Shown: positions 1 to 8,398, counted from the first letter of the stretch. The stretch: DNA of 64,000 nucleotides from Scandinavium sp051650185 (GCF_051650185.1 NZ_JBOFIN010000131.1:25919-89918); one strand, 5' to 3'. Notes: generated from the letters alone by a model not told the origin. Made by a program: numbers and translations.

Positions 1-611
1 CGGTGAACAATGACCCGAAAGTGGGCGACAAGCTGAAGGTGGTGTTCCTGCCGGATTACTGCGTGTCGGCGGCTGAAATGCTGATCCCGGCGGCGGATGT
101 TTCCGAACAAATTTCCACAGCGGGCAAAGAAGCCTCGGGTACCGGCAACATGAAGTTGGCGCTGAATGGCGCGTTAACCGTCGGTACGCTGGACGGCGCG
201 AACGTTGAAATCGCCGAGAAAGTCGGCGAAGAAAACATCTTCATTTTCGGCCATACCGTGGAAGAAGTGAAAGCCCTCAAGGCCAAGGGCTATGACCCGC
301 TGAAATGGCGCAAGAAAGACAAAGTGCTGGACGCGGTGCTCAAAGAACTGGAGAGCGGTAAGTACAGCGACGGCGACAAACATGCGTTTGACCAGATGCT
401 GCACAGCATGGGCAAGCAGGGCGGCGACCCGTATCTGGTGATGGCCGATTTCGCGGCTTACGTGGAAGCACAGAAGAAAGTCGACGAACTGTATCGTGAC
501 CAGGAAGCCTGGACGCGTGCGGCGATCCTCAATACCGCGCGCTGCGGCATGTTCAGCTCGGATCGTTCTATCCGTGATTATCAGAGCCGTATCTGGCAGG
601 CGAAACGTTAA
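1..611 (+). CDS. malP: Maltodextrin phosphorylase, C-terminal part (5' end outside the window)
   Basis: This is the last 202 or so residues of a GT35 glycogen/maltodextrin phosphorylase, which releases glucose-1-phosphate from linear maltodextrins in the cytoplasm. The pyridoxal-phosphate lysine motif GTGNMKLALNG lies about 45 residues into the visible part, after the conserved VVFLPDYCVS and SEQISTAGKEASG strings. The full enzyme is about 800 residues, so roughly three quarters lies to the left. The in-frame GTG near base 3 is internal, not the start. malQ begins 9 bases after the stop, so the two form the malPQ operon. MalT activation is known for this operon in E. coli, but the promoter is outside this window. 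Confidence 0.96.
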   Translation, partial: VNNDPKVGDKLKVVFLPDYCVSAAEMLIPAADVSEQISTAGKEASGTGNMKLALNGALTVGTLDGANVEIAEKVGEENIFIFGHTVEEVKALKAKGYDPLKWRKKDKVLDAVLKELESGKYSDGDKHAFDQMLHSMGKQGGDPYLVMADFAAYVEAQKKVDELYRDQEAWTRAAILNTARCGMFSSDRSIRDYQSRIWQAKR

Positions 612-620
612 GGGAGCGCT

Positions 621-2702
621 ATGGAGAGCAAACGTCTGGACACTGCCGCGCAGGCGGCGGGCATCAGCCCAAGTTACATCAATGCCCACGGCAAACCGCA
701 GTCAATTGGTGCCGACACCAAACGACGTTTGCTCGACGCAATGCATCACAGTGCAACGGTCACGAAAGTGGCCGTCACGCCGGTGCCCAACGTGCTGGTT
801 TTCACCCACGGCAAAAAAATGTCGCTGGCGGTGGAAGGCAACGGTGACTATCACTGGATGCTGACCACGGAAGAGGGCGCTCAACATCAGGGCAACGCCA
901 GCGCGGGTAAAGCGCTGACGCTTCCGGCTCGTTTGCCAGAGGGGTATCACACGCTGACATTAGCCCAGAGCGAAAGCCGCTGGCACTGTCGGGTGATTGT
1001 TGCCCCTGAACGCTGCTATGAACCTCAGGCGTTAAAGCAGGGCAAAAAGCTGTGGGGCAGCTGCGTGCAGCTCTACACCTTACGTTCTGAAAACAACTGG
1101 GGAATCGGGGATTTCGGCGACCTGAAAGTGATGTTGCCGGAAATCGCCCGCCGCGGCGGGTCATTCATTGGCCTTAACCCGATTCATGCGCTTTATCCGG
1201 CGAACCCGGAAAGCGCCAGCCCGTACAGCCCTTCTTCGCGCCGTTGGCTGAACGTGATTTATATCGACGTGAACGCGGTCGAAGATTTCCGCCAAAGCAA
1301 AGAAGCGCAGGCGTGGTGGAAACTGCCGACCACTCAGCAGACGCTGAAATCTGCCCGCGATGCCGAGTGGGTGGATTACGCGACCGTCACTATGCTGAAA
1401 ATGACCGCGCTGCGCATGGCATGGAAAGGTTTCTCACAGCGCGACGACGACCAGATGGCGGCCTTCCGTCAGTTCGCGCTCAATGAAGGGGAAAGCCTGT
1501 ACTGGCAGGCGGCGTTTGACGCGCTGCACGCTTATCAGGTTAAAGAAGACGAGATGCGCTGGGGCTGGCCTGCGTGGCCGGAAGCGTATCAGGATATCGA
1601 AAGCCCGGAAGTGAAAGCTTTTTGCGAGAAGCATGCCGACGAAGTGGATTTCTTCCTGTGGCTGCAATGGCTGGCTTATTGCCAGTTCGCCGCCTGCTGG
1701 AACGAATGCCAGCAGTACGAGATGCCGATTGGCCTCTACCGAGATCTTGCGGTAGGCGTGGCGGAAGGCGGGTCTGAGACCTGGTGCGATCGCGAACTCT
1801 ATTGCCTGAAAGCTTCGGTCGGTGCGCCGCCGGATATCCTGGGGCCGCTTGGGCAGAACTGGGGGCTGCCGCCGATGGATCCGCATATCATCACTGCGCG
1901 CGCCTACGAGCCGTTTATCGATCTGCTGCGCGCCAATATGCAAAACTGCGGCGCGCTGCGTATCGACCATGTGATGTCGGTCCTGCGTCTGTGGTGGATC
2001 CCCTACGGTGAAACCGCTGACCATGGCGCTTACGTCCACTATCCGGTGGACGATCTGTTATCGATTCTGGCGCTGGAGAGTAAACGCCATCAGTGCATGG
2101 TTATCGGGGAAGATCTCGGCACGGTGCCGGTGGAAATCGTCGGCAAACTGCGCAAGAGCGGCGTGTACTCCTACAAAGTGCTCTATTTCGAAAGCGATCA
2201 TGAGAAGACGTTCCGTGCGCCAAAAGCCTATCCGGAGCAGTCGATGGCCGTGGCAACAACGCACGATTTGCCGACGCTCAGAGGCTACTGGGAAAGCGGG
2301 GATTTAACGCTGGGTAAAACGCTGGGCTTATATCCGGATGAAGTTATCCTGCGTGGCCTGTATCAGGATCGTGAACTGGCGAAGCAAGGTTTGCTGGAAG
2401 CGCTGCACAAATACGGCTGCTTGCCGAAACGCGCCGGGCATAAAGCCACGCTGATGAGCATGACCAGTACGCTGAATCGCGGCATGCAGCGTTATATCGC
2501 CGACAGCAACAGTGCGCTGTTGGGCCTTCAGCCGGAAGACTGGCTGGACATGGCCGGGCCGGTCAACATACCGGGCACCAGTTATCAGTATAAAAACTGG
2601 CGACGTAAGCTTTCCACGCCGATCGAAGCGATGTTCGCCGATGAGACGGTGAATAAGCTGATTAAGGATTTGGATAAGCGCCGGAAGGCTGCGGGGAAAT
2701 AA
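621..2702 (+). CDS. malQ: 4-alpha-glucanotransferase (amylomaltase)
   Basis: A GH77 amylomaltase of 693 residues, about the E. coli length. It transfers maltosyl and longer dextrinyl units between maltodextrins in the cytoplasm, making substrates for MalP. The N-terminal enteric extension is followed by the barrel. Catalytic motifs are visible: ALRIDHVM (nucleophile Asp), VIGEDLGTVP (acid/base Glu) and TTHDLPTLRGYW (third acidic residue). The ATG follows an AGGGAGC ribosome binding site and sits 9 bases after malP, so the genes are co-transcribed. No defect was seen. The 3' side runs into REP-type palindromes and then nfuA on the opposite strand, so gntT, which lies here in E. coli, is absent. 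Confidence 0.97.
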   Translation: MESKRLDTAAQAAGISPSYINAHGKPQSIGADTKRRLLDAMHHSATVTKVAVTPVPNVLVFTHGKKMSLAVEGNGDYHWMLTTEEGAQHQGNASAGKALTLPARLPEGYHTLTLAQSESRWHCRVIVAPERCYEPQALKQGKKLWGSCVQLYTLRSENNWGIGDFGDLKVMLPEIARRGGSFIGLNPIHALYPANPESASPYSPSSRRWLNVIYIDVNAVEDFRQSKEAQAWWKLPTTQQTLKSARDAEWVDYATVTMLKMTALRMAWKGFSQRDDDQMAAFRQFALNEGESLYWQAAFDALHAYQVKEDEMRWGWPAWPEAYQDIESPEVKAFCEKHADEVDFFLWLQWLAYCQFAACWNECQQYEMPIGLYRDLAVGVAEGGSETWCDRELYCLKASVGAPPDILGPLGQNWGLPPMDPHIITARAYEPFIDLLRANMQNCGALRIDHVMSVLRLWWIPYGETADHGAYVHYPVDDLLSILALESKRHQCMVIGEDLGTVPVEIVGKLRKSGVYSYKVLYFESDHEKTFRAPKAYPEQSMAVATTHDLPTLRGYWESGDLTLGKTLGLYPDEVILRGLYQDRELAKQGLLEALHKYGCLPKRAGHKATLMSMTSTLNRGMQRYIADSNSALLGLQPEDWLDMAGPVNIPGTSYQYKNWRRKLSTPIEAMFADETVNKLIKDLDKRRKAAGK

Positions 2703-2707
2703 AAGAG

Positions 2708-2840
2708 TCAGCGGGCCGCGAAGATTTCGTAGGCCCGCGCAAACGAAGTGCCGCCGGGCGAAAATGCCTGATGGCGCTGCGCTTATCAGGCCTACAATAC
2801 TGCACTTTGTAGGCCCGGTTAGCGAAGCGCCACCGGGCTT
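2708..2840. repeat. REP/BIME cluster between malQ and nfuA
   Basis: Three imperfect palindromes lie side by side. One pairs GCGGGCC with GGCCCGC. One runs from about 2766 to 2792 (GCCTGATGGCGC ... TATCAGGC). One runs from about 2812 to 2838 (GCCCGGTTAGCG ... CGCCACCGGGC). These are typical enterobacterial REP units. They fill the convergent gap between malQ and nfuA and may serve as the transcription stop for both genes. Confidence 0.75.
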
Positions 2841-2844
2841 TCTC

Positions 2845-3420
2845 TTAGTAGTAAGAGTGCTCACCACGCTGGTGTTCGGTCAGATCGCGAACGCCTTTCA
2901 GTTCAGGGAATTCGGCCAGCAGCTGCTTCTCGATCCCTTCTTTCAGCGTCACATCCACCATTGAACACCCGTTACAACCGCCGCCGAATTGCAGGATCGC
3001 AAAACCTTCATCGGTGATTTCCATCAGCGATACGCGACCGCCGTGGCCGGCCAGCTGCGGGTTAACCGTCGCTTGCAGCATGTACTCAACGCGCTCCATC
3101 AGCGGGGCGTCGTCGGACACTTTACGCATCTTGGCGTTCGGGGCTTTCAACGTCAGTTGTGAGCCTAACTGATCGGTCACGAAGTCGATGTCCGCATCTT
3201 CAAGATACGGCGCGCTCAGCTCATCAACGTACGCGGTCAGCAGGTCAAATTTCAGGGCTGTGTCGGTGGCTTCCACCGCATCCGGCGGGCAGTAAGAAAC
3301 ACCGCATTCAGCGTTTGGGGTACCAGGATTGATCACAAATACGCGGATTTGTGTCCCTTCTTCCTGATTCGCCAGCAGTTTGGCAAAGTGCGCTTGTGCA
3401 GCATCGGAAATACGGATCAT
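2845..3420 (-). CDS. nfuA: Fe-S biogenesis protein NfuA
   Basis: This 191-residue protein has the NfuA plan: an N-terminal degenerate A-type (IscA-like) domain over about residues 1-100 and a C-terminal Nfu domain. The Nfu domain carries the GGGCNGCSMVDVTL motif, whose CxxC pair binds a [4Fe-4S] cluster at the dimer interface. NfuA delivers clusters to apo-proteins, especially under oxidative stress and iron starvation, in the cytoplasm. It follows gntX on the same strand, 58 bases downstream, as in E. coli. A promoter with its -35 element in the gntX stop codon can be read in the gap. Confidence 0.97.
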   Translation of the reverse strand: MIRISDAAQAHFAKLLANQEEGTQIRVFVINPGTPNAECGVSYCPPDAVEATDTALKFDLLTAYVDELSAPYLEDADIDFVTDQLGSQLTLKAPNAKMRKVSDDAPLMERVEYMLQATVNPQLAGHGGRVSLMEITDEGFAILQFGGGCNGCSMVDVTLKEGIEKQLLAEFPELKGVRDLTEHQRGEHSYY

Positions 3421-3455
3421 AGCTTTGGCCTAATAGTTGACTACTTTAGTCGGTT

Positions 3456-3484
3456 ATAATACGCCCATCACAGAGGGTCTACAA
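3456..3484 (-). promoter_or_regulatory. Putative nfuA promoter
   Basis: Reading the minus strand, TTGTAG at 3484-3479 (overlapping the gntX stop codon) is followed after exactly 17 bases by TATTAT at 3461-3456, about 35 bases before the nfuA ATG. Spacing and hexamers suit a sigma-70 promoter. It is predicted by pattern only. Confidence 0.45.
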
Positions 3485-4147
3485 GGTGCGACACAGGCAC
3501 CATACCTGAACTGACGCGGCGCCGTTTTGCAAAAGCAGGCGGGAAAGCTCGGCTACGGTGGTACCGGTCGTGACGACATCGTCCACAAGGGCGATATGGA
3601 GACCCGCGACAGAAAATTCAAGCTGAAAGGCATTTTTCAGGTTCTGCCGCCGTAATCGGGCGGAAAGCTGATGCTGCGTGGCTGTCGGCCGTATCCGGCG
3701 TATCGCTTCTGGCTGATAACGAATGCCAAGCCAGCGGGAAAGGGGCTGGCACAGCAAGTCGGCCTGGTTGTAGCCTCGTCGCCAGTGACGGCGTTGCCAC
3801 AATGGAACGGCGACCAGCAAATCCGCCGTTGGCTGTCGCTGCTTTATCCTCAGCAACAATAACCTGGCGAGAGCTCGCGTCAGCTCCGGCTTGTTACTGA
3901 ACTTCCAGCGTTTGATCAGTGTGGAGAGCGGGGCGACGTAATCGTTGATCGTCACCAGCGATTGCCAGGGCGGCTCGTGCCGTAAGCATCGCCCACAAAC
4001 AACCGTGTTGCTGGTGGCGGGCAATCCACACTGCGGGCAAAGCGAGCGGTTCGAACTCACTGCGCGAGTGCAGCGAGAGCAAATGCCCCAGTGCGCCAGC
4101 GCTAACGGCATTTGGCATAGCCAGCACGAGCCGTGGACTGATAGCAT
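3479..4147 (-). CDS. gntX: GntX/ComF family phosphoribosyltransferase-like protein
   Basis: This 222-residue protein belongs to the ComF/GntX family, related to ComF of competence systems. The N-terminus holds a zinc-ribbon-like set of cysteines (CWLCQ, CSRC, CPQCG, CGRC), and the C-terminus holds a type I phosphoribosyltransferase PRPP loop, VDDVVTTGTTVAEL. In E. coli the gene was named for gluconate use and its product has been linked to use of DNA as a nutrient; the biochemical role is not settled. I chose the ATG at 4147 because GGAGGGGGGAG lies just upstream and the protein then begins at the conserved Cys region. Longer upstream starts would run into bioH on the other strand. It is divergent from bioH, 39 bases away. 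Confidence 0.93.
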   Translation of the reverse strand: MLSVHGSCWLCQMPLALAHWGICSRCTRAVSSNRSLCPQCGLPATSNTVVCGRCLRHEPPWQSLVTINDYVAPLSTLIKRWKFSNKPELTRALARLLLLRIKQRQPTADLLVAVPLWQRRHWRRGYNQADLLCQPLSRWLGIRYQPEAIRRIRPTATQHQLSARLRRQNLKNAFQLEFSVAGLHIALVDDVVTTGTTVAELSRLLLQNGAASVQVWCLCRTL

Positions 4148-4186
4148 ATCTCCCCCCTCCTTTTTGAAGAATGAGAACAATAGCTG

Positions 4187-4960
4187 ATGAACGACATCGG
4201 GTGGCAAACCAAAGGCGAAGGAAATACGCATCTTGTGCTGCTGCACGGATGGGGGCTGAATGCGGAAGTGTGGGATTGCATAACCTCTGAACTCAGCTCG
4301 CATTTCACGCTGCATTTGGTCGATCTGCCAGGGTTTGGTCGCAGTCAGGGCTTTGGGGCGATGTCCCTGGAAGCGATGACGGAGACAGTGCTGGCAAAAG
4401 CGCCGGAAAAAGCCGTCTGGCTCGGCTGGAGTTTGGGCGGTCTGGTGGCAAGCCTTGCTGCACTTACCGCGCCTGAGCGAGTGCAGGCGCTGGTCACGGT
4501 AGCTTCCTCTCCTTGTTTCTGTGCCCAAACGGAATGGCCGGGAATCAAACCTGAAGTGCTTTCCGGTTTTCAGCATCAGCTGAGCGAGGATTTCCAGCGC
4601 ACGGTCGAGCGCTTTCTCGCCTTACAAACGATGGGCACAGAGAGTGCGCGTCAGGATGCCCGAAAATTGAAAAGCGCGGTGCTGGTGCTGCCAATGCCCT
4701 CGGCGGACGTGCTAAACAGTGGCCTCGAAATCCTGAAAACGGCCGATCTGCGCGACGCGTTGACTACCCTAAAGATGCCGTTCCTGCGGCTGTATGGTCA
4801 TCTCGATGGCCTGGTCCCGCGCAAGGTGGTGCCTCTGCTTGATGCCCTGTGGCCGCAAAGTCAGTCTTTCGTTTTCCCTAAAGCGGCACATGCTCCGTTC
4901 ATTTCGCATCCCACCGAATTTTGTCAGCAGTTGCTGGCGCTCAGGCAGGCGATTCTCTGA
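4187..4960 (+). CDS. bioH: Pimeloyl-ACP methyl ester carboxylesterase
   Basis: An alpha/beta hydrolase of 257 residues that frees pimeloyl-ACP from its methyl ester, closing the BioC-BioH route to the biotin pimelate moiety. The catalytic triad is visible: Ser82 in the elbow GWSLGG, the Asp in YGHLDGLVPRK near residue 207 and the His in KAAHAPFISHP near 235. The oxyanion-hole motif HGWG is at residues 20-23. It is a single gene divergent from gntX, as in E. coli, and unlinked to the bioABFCD operon. Confidence 0.97.
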   Translation: MNDIGWQTKGEGNTHLVLLHGWGLNAEVWDCITSELSSHFTLHLVDLPGFGRSQGFGAMSLEAMTETVLAKAPEKAVWLGWSLGGLVASLAALTAPERVQALVTVASSPCFCAQTEWPGIKPEVLSGFQHQLSEDFQRTVERFLALQTMGTESARQDARKLKSAVLVLPMPSADVLNSGLEILKTADLRDALTTLKMPFLRLYGHLDGLVPRKVVPLLDALWPQSQSFVFPKAAHAPFISHPTEFCQQLLALRQAIL

Positions 4961-5065
4961 TTTTTAAGGCAAACTGGCGAAAAATCCATTAACGGCAATA
5001 CTTAGTGAGGCGCTGCATTTCGAACCGCAGCGTCCACATAAAATGGTCATATGGAGAGTACGGCT

Positions 5066-5335
5066 ATGAAATTTGCTTCAGGTATTGTTGCGGCACTGGT
5101 TATGGGTTCAATCTCTTTTGGCGCAATTGCTGCCAAAGAAATTACCAAAGAAGATCTGGCGAAAATGAATCTGACCAAAATTGGTTCGGTGACCACTTCG
5201 CGCACGACTTCGCCGATGGACGCTAAGCGCGATCTGTCGAAGAAAGCTGACGAAAAAGGCGGGAAGTATTTTGTGGTGATTGCGGGTGAGAAGAACGAGA
5301 AAAACGTTCACGCTAACGCAGACGTCTACAAGTAA
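5066..5335 (+). CDS. Small secreted DUF1471 (YdgH/BhsA/McbA-like) protein
   Basis: An 89-residue protein with a clear Sec signal peptide (MKFASGIVAALVMG ... GAIAA, cleavage near residue 23) and a mature DUF1471 fold ending in the typical pattern DAKRDLSKKADEKGGKYF ... HANADVYK. Family members are periplasmic or outer-membrane-associated stress and biofilm proteins such as BhsA, McbA and YhcN; the role of this one is unknown. The start at 5066 is preceded by GGAGAG at the right distance, whereas an ATG at 5051 would overlap that site. It sits between bioH and feoC, where E. coli carries yhgA/rpnA, so it is lineage-specific. A GC-rich hairpin (5011-5032) lies in its leader and five hairpins follow it. 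Confidence 0.85.
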   Translation: MKFASGIVAALVMGSISFGAIAAKEITKEDLAKMNLTKIGSVTTSRTTSPMDAKRDLSKKADEKGGKYFVVIAGEKNEKNVHANADVYK

Positions 5336-5342
5336 AAGCAAA

Positions 5343-5362
5343 AAGCGGGCTTTGGCCCGCTT
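5343..5362 (+). terminator. Hairpin 1 after the DUF1471 gene
   Basis: A perfect 8-bp stem (AAGCGGGC / GCCCGCTT) with a TTTG loop begins 8 bases after the stop codon. The same 20-base core recurs at 5504-5523. No long T-run follows on the plus strand. Confidence 0.6.
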
Positions 5363-5377
5363 GAGAGTGATGACAAA

Positions 5378-5493
5378 CCTCTAACAAATGAAGATTTGTC
5401 AGAGGGTGTCTAATAAGAAACAAGGAAAATCAATTTATTGATTTTCGGCTGATAACCACAAAGAAGGAAAAACCACGCTTTTTCCTTCTTTGT
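5378..5493. repeat. Three successive hairpins between the two GCGGGC stems
   Basis: There are three separate stem-loops. 5378-5405: 12-bp stem with one A-C mismatch and loop GAAG. 5425-5446: perfect 9-bp stem GAAAATCAA / TTGATTTTC with loop TTTA. 5458-5493: perfect 15-bp stem around loop CCACGC, rich in A on the left arm and T on the right. The last could terminate transcription in either direction. Together with the flanking stems they make an array of five hairpins. Confidence 0.65.
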
Positions 5494-5502
5494 CAGCAGT
5501 CT

Positions 5503-5524
5503 GAAGCGGGCTTTGGCCCGCTTC
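5503..5524. terminator. Hairpin 5, likely terminator for feoC side
   Basis: A perfect 9-bp stem GAAGCGGGC / GCCCGCTTC with loop TTTG lies just beyond the feoC stop codon (5532) on the minus strand. Its core is identical to the hairpin at 5343-5362. T-rich sequence follows on the plus strand only weakly. Confidence 0.55.
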
Positions 5525-5531
5525 TTCATGT

Positions 5532-5771
5532 TTATGACTGAAGGACCCACCACTCCCGCACACAGGCTTTCCCTTCCGGACAACTTTTACAACTGCCGCT
5601 CAGACAATCCGACACATCGTCCGTCACGCGCTTCGCTTTGCCCATCGCTTCCAGACGCAGCAACATGGCTTCAATCATCGGCTGCGGCGTGTGCAGGACG
5701 TGGCTGAGCTGTTGGGCTTCCATCCGACCTTGTAGCGCCAGCGTATCCCGCAGTTCAATCATCGAAGCCAT
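5532..5771 (-). CDS. feoC: Ferrous iron transport protein FeoC
   Basis: A 79-residue winged-helix protein, last gene of feoABC. The N-terminal half is the helix-turn-helix-like region (MASMIELRDTLALQGRMEAQ). The C-terminal half has the four-cysteine loop CLSGSCKSCPEGKAC, which in Klebsiella FeoC is reported to bind an Fe-S cluster. FeoC is thought to steady or protect FeoB according to oxygen and iron state. It starts 10 bases after the feoB stop, so it is co-transcribed. Length matches E. coli FeoC (78). Confidence 0.95.
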   Translation of the reverse strand: MASMIELRDTLALQGRMEAQQLSHVLHTPQPMIEAMLLRLEAMGKAKRVTDDVSDCLSGSCKSCPEGKACVREWWVLQS

Positions 5772-5781
5772 TGTGTACTCC

Positions 5782-8100
5782 TTAGTGGCAGTCGCCAGCC
5801 GGGCTGTTACAGCAGCTTTCGACCGTTTTGCGCGTCGCCAGCAAATTCACATTCACACGGCTACGAGCACGGCGTAGCAGGCCAATCACCACGACGTTAA
5901 ACAGGACCACGGCCAGAATACAGACCAGGCTGTAGCGCGGATGCTGCTGGAAGCTGCTGATCTGATAGAACACCGTGGAGAGCGAGTAGGCGATATTCAG
6001 CCCCCATAGCACCGAGAAGCCCATCCAGCCGCGGCTCGACTCACGGGAAATCGCGCCCATCACCGAAATGCAGGGGATATAGAGCAGAACGAAAATCAGG
6101 TAGCTGTAGGCCGCCGCCGCGCTGCCAAATTTGCTGCTCATGACGCCCATTGCGCCGGTTGCCATTTCGCCGTCGCCTTTGCTGGCTTCGATTGGGTTAG
6201 CCAGCACGCTCAGGCTGAAGGTGTCTTTCAGGCTCTGCCAGGTTTCCCCTGCGGCGGCACCCAGTTCATCCAGCACGTTAAACGTTGCCGGGTCGAACTC
6301 TTCCTGCTGGATATTTTCGGCGGTGTAAAGCGTGTTCAGCGTACCGACCACCACTTCTTTTGCCATTGCTCCCGTGAACAGGCCAACTGTCGCCTGCCAG
6401 TTATCTTCATGCACGCCAATCGGCTTGAACAGCGGGGTGATGACGCGGCTGACGGAGGCCAGGGCGGAGTCGTTGATATTGTCCGCCGCTTTACCGCTCA
6501 GCGTGAAGCTGTTTAATGCGCTGAGGAAGATGCTGACAATCACAATCACTTTACCGGCACGCAGGACAAAGCCTTTCAGGCGCTGCCAGGTTTGAATAAT
6601 CAGGCTTTTCAGATGCGGCACGTGATAAACCGGCAGCTCCATCACAAACGGTGAAGCTTCCCCACGCATGATAGTGTGCTTGAGCATCAGGCCCGTCAGG
6701 ATAGCCATCACGATGCCCAGGACATACAGCGAGAAGACCGCCAGGGCGCCTTCCTGCCCAAAGAACGCAGCGGCAAAGACGGCGAAGATCGCCAGACGCG
6801 CGCCACAGGACATAAACGGCGCCATCATGATGGTCATCAGGCGTTCACGCGGGGCATCCAGCGTGCGTGCACCCATCACAGACGGCACGTTACAGCCAAA
6901 GCCGACAATCAGCGGCACGAAGGATTTGCCCGGCAGCCCCAGTGACTGCATCAGGCGGTCCATGACGAACGCCGCGCGCGCCATATAGCCGGAATCCTCA
7001 AGGAACGAGAGGAACAGGTACATCATGCCGATTTGCGGTACCAGCGGCAGCACGGTGTTGATCCCGCCGCCAATCCCCTGCGCGAGGAAAATGGTCAGCC
7101 ATTCCGGGAAGTGCAGGGTGGCGCCAATCCACTGAATGCCGTGGATAAAGATAGCGACAGAACCGCCGTCAAAGATGGGCTGTAGCGCTCCGCCGATGTT
7201 GATCGCCAGCAGGAACATCAAATACATCACGAAAAGGAAAATCGGCAGGCCGAGGAAACGGTTAAGAATGACTTTATCCACCGCCGTGGTAAACCGGCTC
7301 GGCTCGGCGGTGAGCGTGTTGCTGACTACATCGCACACGGCGGCGATGGTTTGATAACGGGCATCGGCAATGTGCAGCGCCGGATCGTCCATCTCGGTTT
7401 TCAGTCTCGCTTCTGCCGCTTCAAGCTGCTGCGCCGCTTCACCTGCGTAGTTGCGGCTGTAAATGTCACCTTCCAGCATTTGCAGGCCTAACCAGCGACG
7501 CTGCTTTAGCGGCATCTCCGGGCTGATAGCCTGCGCCAGCCAGTCGGCTTCACGCAGCAGCGGTTTGGCGTAATGCACCAGTTCGATATTGTCGTTGGCC
7601 TGATGGCGGTCGATGCTCATCTTCAGGGCTTCAATGCCGCGGCCACGGGTCGACACCAGTGGGATCACAGGGCAGCCAAGACGCGCAGCCAGCGCATCCA
7701 CTTCAATGCGAATTTGTTGCTTCTCGGCAATATCCAGCATGTTCAGCGCCACGATGCACGGAATGCCCAGCTCCAGCAGTTGCAGCGTCAGGTACAGGTT
7801 GCGCTCAAGGTTGGAGGCATCGACCACGTTAATCAGCAAATCGGCATCGCCACTGAGGATGTAGTGGCAGGCAATTTGCTCATCCAGCGAGGTCTGTGAA
7901 GAGATGGTGGTCAGCGAATAGGTGCCTGGCAGGTCAACCAGCGTCACCTGATGGTCGGTGGTGCTGAACTGGCCTTCTTTACGTTCAACGGTGACACCCG
8001 CCCAGTTCCCGACTCGCTGGCGCGCGCCGGTTAACTGATTAAATAAGGTCGTCTTTCCTGAATTGGGGTTGCCAATTAAGCCAATGGTTAATTTTTTCAT
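5782..8100 (-). CDS. feoB: Ferrous iron permease FeoB
   Basis: A 772-residue inner-membrane Fe(II) transporter. The N-terminal G domain shows G1 GNPNSGKT at residues 10-17, G3 DLPG at 56-59 and G4 NMLD near 120. A helical GDI domain follows, then a membrane part with two Gate-type repeats, including VGFGCNVPSVMGAR and the C-terminal YIPCISVMGAI, both with conserved Cys. The C-terminal tail carries a CC pair. FeoB imports ferrous iron, mainly under low oxygen. It lies 29 bases after feoA and 10 before feoC, and is likely controlled by the Fur box upstream of feoA. Confidence 0.98.
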   Translation of the reverse strand: MKKLTIGLIGNPNSGKTTLFNQLTGARQRVGNWAGVTVERKEGQFSTTDHQVTLVDLPGTYSLTTISSQTSLDEQIACHYILSGDADLLINVVDASNLERNLYLTLQLLELGIPCIVALNMLDIAEKQQIRIEVDALAARLGCPVIPLVSTRGRGIEALKMSIDRHQANDNIELVHYAKPLLREADWLAQAISPEMPLKQRRWLGLQMLEGDIYSRNYAGEAAQQLEAAEARLKTEMDDPALHIADARYQTIAAVCDVVSNTLTAEPSRFTTAVDKVILNRFLGLPIFLFVMYLMFLLAINIGGALQPIFDGGSVAIFIHGIQWIGATLHFPEWLTIFLAQGIGGGINTVLPLVPQIGMMYLFLSFLEDSGYMARAAFVMDRLMQSLGLPGKSFVPLIVGFGCNVPSVMGARTLDAPRERLMTIMMAPFMSCGARLAIFAVFAAAFFGQEGALAVFSLYVLGIVMAILTGLMLKHTIMRGEASPFVMELPVYHVPHLKSLIIQTWQRLKGFVLRAGKVIVIVSIFLSALNSFTLSGKAADNINDSALASVSRVITPLFKPIGVHEDNWQATVGLFTGAMAKEVVVGTLNTLYTAENIQQEEFDPATFNVLDELGAAAGETWQSLKDTFSLSVLANPIEASKGDGEMATGAMGVMSSKFGSAAAAYSYLIFVLLYIPCISVMGAISRESSRGWMGFSVLWGLNIAYSLSTVFYQISSFQQHPRYSLVCILAVVLFNVVVIGLLRRARSRVNVNLLATRKTVESCCNSPAGDCH

Positions 8101-8129
8101 ATTAATGAACTCGCTGTCTCTGGCAGGAA

Positions 8130-8357
8130 TTAACGGCTAAGCGCTTCTGTTTCAATCAGCGCCAGGTCTTTTTTGCGTAATACGAGGCTGACGCGGCGAG
8201 TTTCAATATGCACAGGATCGCCAAGAGGGGCGACGCGAACCACATGAAAAGAGGACCCAGGCAACATGCCAAGGGAAAGTAATTTCTGCCGGTAAGCCGG
8301 GCTAATGTCTGCAGAGAACCCGGTGATCTTCCACGTACTGTCTGGAGTGAATTGCAT
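8130..8357 (-). CDS. feoA: Ferrous iron transport protein FeoA
   Basis: A 75-residue SH3-like cytosolic protein needed for FeoB activity. The sequence contains the conserved YRQKLLSLGMLPGS and the ending RKKDLALIETEAL. The start at 8357 (MQFTPDSTWKITGF) matches the E. coli protein, and an upstream in-frame ATG at 8423 would extend it across the Fur box. It is the first gene of feoABC. Confidence 0.96.
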   Translation of the reverse strand: MQFTPDSTWKITGFSADISPAYRQKLLSLGMLPGSSFHVVRVAPLGDPVHIETRRVSLVLRKKDLALIETEALSR

Positions 8358-8398
8358 AAGACCACTTTGAACGAAGGTTAAATAATCAACACTTTTAT

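Noticed and set aside
3437..3460. TTGACT followed by TATAAT on the plus strand before nfuA
   Set aside because: The spacing is only 12 bases and it points into nfuA antisense. The minus-strand promoter with 17-base spacing is the better reading.
8376..8389. FNR-like half site upstream of feoA
   Set aside because: Only one half (ATCAA) fits and its distance to the feoA start does not suit class II activation, so I did not call it.
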